From Rhinopomastus cyanomelas (taxonomy: Eukaryota; Chordata; Aves; Bucerotiformes; Rhinopomastidae), in NCBI GenBank assembly GCA_013400115.1, contig VXBP01010394.1:806001-870000 (forward strand): 64,000 nucleotides of DNA, in the 5' to 3' direction. Below are positions 61,672 to 64,000 of the stretch, one piece after another. Numbering within the stretch: the first letter of the stretch is position 1; each line of letters starts with the position of its first letter. The notes beneath the pieces are model-generated. The model searched no databases, was not told where the DNA came from, and saw only the letters and a list, made by a program, of their open reading frames with translations. The translations under genes were made by a program, and so were the position numbers.

Positions 61672-64000
61672 CTGGAAAAGAACAGCAAGTGAGACAGCTG
61701 TTTTGAACACTGGTATATTTATTCATTCAAGATTAATATCTGTGGCAATGCCACCTTGTCAATGAAACTTAACTTTCTTACTCTGATACAATCTGCCAGC
61801 TGTTACCAACCAGGATATAAGTACCTGGCCTCTGTATTTAAAGTAATCAGGCTGTGAATTTTTTTCTGTGGAGCATCTGCAAACTTTTAATCCCTCCAAC
61901 CCTTTAGTTCTGTGACTGCTCTTTACTGACCAGATATAGTTAACAGCAGAGAGACAATGAAGCCCATCTGAATCTTTTCAGTTGCACACTGAATGCAACA
62001 AGGGTATAAAAAAAACCATCAGAAAGGTGGACTGAAGGGGTAACTTCAATCTAAATAAATTGACAAAAAAACTAAACAGAAATGCATAGCAAAGGATTTA
62101 GAGGACAGTTTCTATAGTCTAAGACCTATCTTCTCCTTGAAGCAAAGTTATTACCGCTCAGCACTCTGCCTTTTATATTGTCTCTGGCTGAAGCAGCAAC
62201 AATCTACAAGTCTTTCTCCCTTGTGCTGTGCTTAGTTAAAATCCATCACCTGATGGTTCCTCAGCATGCATTACTGAAGACAAGATACAAGATCTTCCTG
62301 GTTGAGTGCTCTGGCTTCCAACCTGTGTAATACTCAACCTTTAAAACATGATGCAAATCTCCTCTGTTCTCAGTTGAAGAGGATGGTTCTGAGGCTACAC
62401 TTATTTTTAAACACGGAGGACGGTACGTGAAGACTTAGCAGTGTATTTAAGTTGCAGCATGTAGCAATGTTCGATTTTCTGTGTCATATTCCCTAACAAC
62501 ATGGTGAGACATGCGTCTTAAAATCATTATAATAGACACTACAGGGACCAAGGAACCACAGAAACGATCTGTTAGCAATCACAGGAATGTGAAAGTATCA
62601 TTAACATCACTATTTACAGCCACTGGATGGTAGTGATCCCTCTGATACAATCTGACAGTACTTGTTAAAAGCTCCCTGATACTTCATGTTTTCTCCAAGG
62701 CGTATTGGTATTTTCAATAAATGGGGAGTTACTTTTGAAATCCATTCCAGCACTGAATGTAACGGGATGGCACAGAATGACATACAGTTCCAGCAGATAA
62801 GTACTAACACCTTTTCTGTCTTGACTATCTTTAATTGAGAGAGCTGCAGTAGCATGGTTTCAATTATAGATTCCAAATTATCTGTGTTAGCAGCACTTAA
62901 CACTTGCACATAATGAAACATATTATGTTGGCAGTGTTTTGAAACGGTAGAAGAATGCTCTGAATACCAACTGTTATAGGGTTTTTGACATCTTGTTTGT
63001 TTTTTTCCATTTTCTTTGTTAATAGGACTACAATAACATTTCAGCACAAAGGACAAAGAACGCAGAAGCAGCTGCAGAGACACGCTGCAGAGAAAGGAAA
63101 ATGGCTGAAAATGACAAGCAGTGCATCTTCAGAGCCTCCCAAGAACACAGATATCAACCAGATTCAAATGGAATGTTTCATAAAAATGACATGATTTCAT
63201 TTCTAATGGATTGCTGCAACAGAGAGTGTATCTCAAACATCCCACCGTAGTGAAGTCAGGGCACCATCTCACTAGAATTTAAATTAGTCCTTTCCCACAT
63301 GGATAGGAAAAGCAGGCTCAGAGCACATGAAATCACCTGTTGAACACTGTACCAGAACCACTGGCAGAGCCAGGAATTCAGTGTAAGACTGAGGGCTCCT
63401 TCATCTCCTTTGAGTATATTATTACACTTAGCTCACTATTCCAAGCTACAGTAATAAATTATGAACTTTTCCCAACATTATTAAGAAGTGTGTTGTAAAT
63501 GATTTCTTTGGAAGCCGGCTGTGCACACTTAAATAGGCATCAACTCTATCTAACCTGACAACAGGCTGCTCAAGCAGTTATTCAGGATCAGTATATCCAC
63601 AGTCAAAGGGAAACAGACAAATAAAACCTATTTCCAGGGAGCACTATAGTAGGCATCGTTATTATGATAAAAGCTGTGTAAGTTATAAGGGCAGGGAGGT
63701 GAATAGACCAGTGCCTCTTTCCACTCTGCTCTGTCCACAGACTCCTTACACTCAATGAATTATCTTCATTATATATTTGTTCAATTTGGTTTATTTCATA
63801 TCTACCATGAATGAAGCTGCTCTGGTCCATGGAAGCTAGTGCAGATCTCTGAGATAAAGAAGACTGAAGTCAGGAAGTGTCACCTAGTTCTGAAATCCAC
63901 ATGTGAAATGAGTGGGAACCTGCAGCTTAGAGCTGTGTGAATTTAGGAGCCCACCTCACCGTGCTGGAATCTACTTCTCATGGAGATTCATTTTAATCAA
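61672..64000 (-). other. TENM2: TENM2 intron upstream of the first visible exon
   Basis: Intron sequence that continues past the window edge. I see no teneurin transmembrane or intracellular exon and no clear repeat. A 157-codon frame on the minus strand (62610-63083) has no recognisable domain and is within chance expectation for a window of this size. Confidence 0.75.

Noticed and set aside
62610..63083. A 157-codon minus-strand open frame
   Set aside because: It has no domain, no teneurin similarity and no splice context. By a rough estimate, about one frame this long is expected by chance in six frames of 64 kb at this base composition.

Overview
The window is vertebrate nuclear DNA, almost certainly from a bird. 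It holds an interior piece of one very large gene read on the minus strand, with long non-coding introns full of CR1 LINE fragments. CR1 is the dominant retrotransposon of birds. There are no bacterial-style operons, RNA genes or CRISPR arrays. CR1 covers about 11% of the window by my hand-drawn boundaries. This is high for a typical bird and may point to a CR1-rich lineage, but I cannot name the species.

The gene is a teneurin, and the residues match teneurin-2 (TENM2) best. Six consecutive exons lie on the minus strand. In transcript order they are 61466-61671, 52570-52765, 49818-49919, 31151-31345, 24370-24570 and 22769-22954. All have AG acceptors and GT donors, and their phases join into one open frame. 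They encode the extracellular linker just outside the membrane, including an RERR furin-like site, followed by EGF-like repeats 1 to 7. The transmembrane segment and N-terminus should lie beyond base 64000. EGF8, the beta-propeller and the YD-repeat shell should lie before base 1. The last exon can be extended in frame by 27 bases (22742-22768), which gives a nine-residue segment I recall from human TENM2.

Layout: 1-22741 is the intron after EGF7 and is the most CR1-rich part. It includes a young minus-strand CR1 inserted into an older plus-strand CR1 at 16063-17625. At 22742-31345 lie the EGF7 to EGF2 exons with two introns; a second, nearly identical young CR1 sits at 29095-30161 in the opposite orientation. 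At 31346-49817 is an 18.5 kb intron with few recognisable repeats, one assembly ambiguity (N at 37716) and an AT-rich block with many homeodomain-type cores. At 49818-61671 lie the EGF1 and linker exons, with an inverted CR1 cluster at 56044-57204. At 61672-64000 is the start of the upstream intron.

I found no wholly new biological system. The most testable ideas are these: the two near-identical CR1 copies form a 1 kb inverted pair around the EGF4-EGF7 exons, which could favour back-splicing or inversion; the CR1 lineage carries an altered 3' octamer; and there is a candidate GC-donor alternative splice. At least three CR1 subfamilies can be told apart by their C-terminal residues. Human teneurin comparisons are from memory, not from a search.
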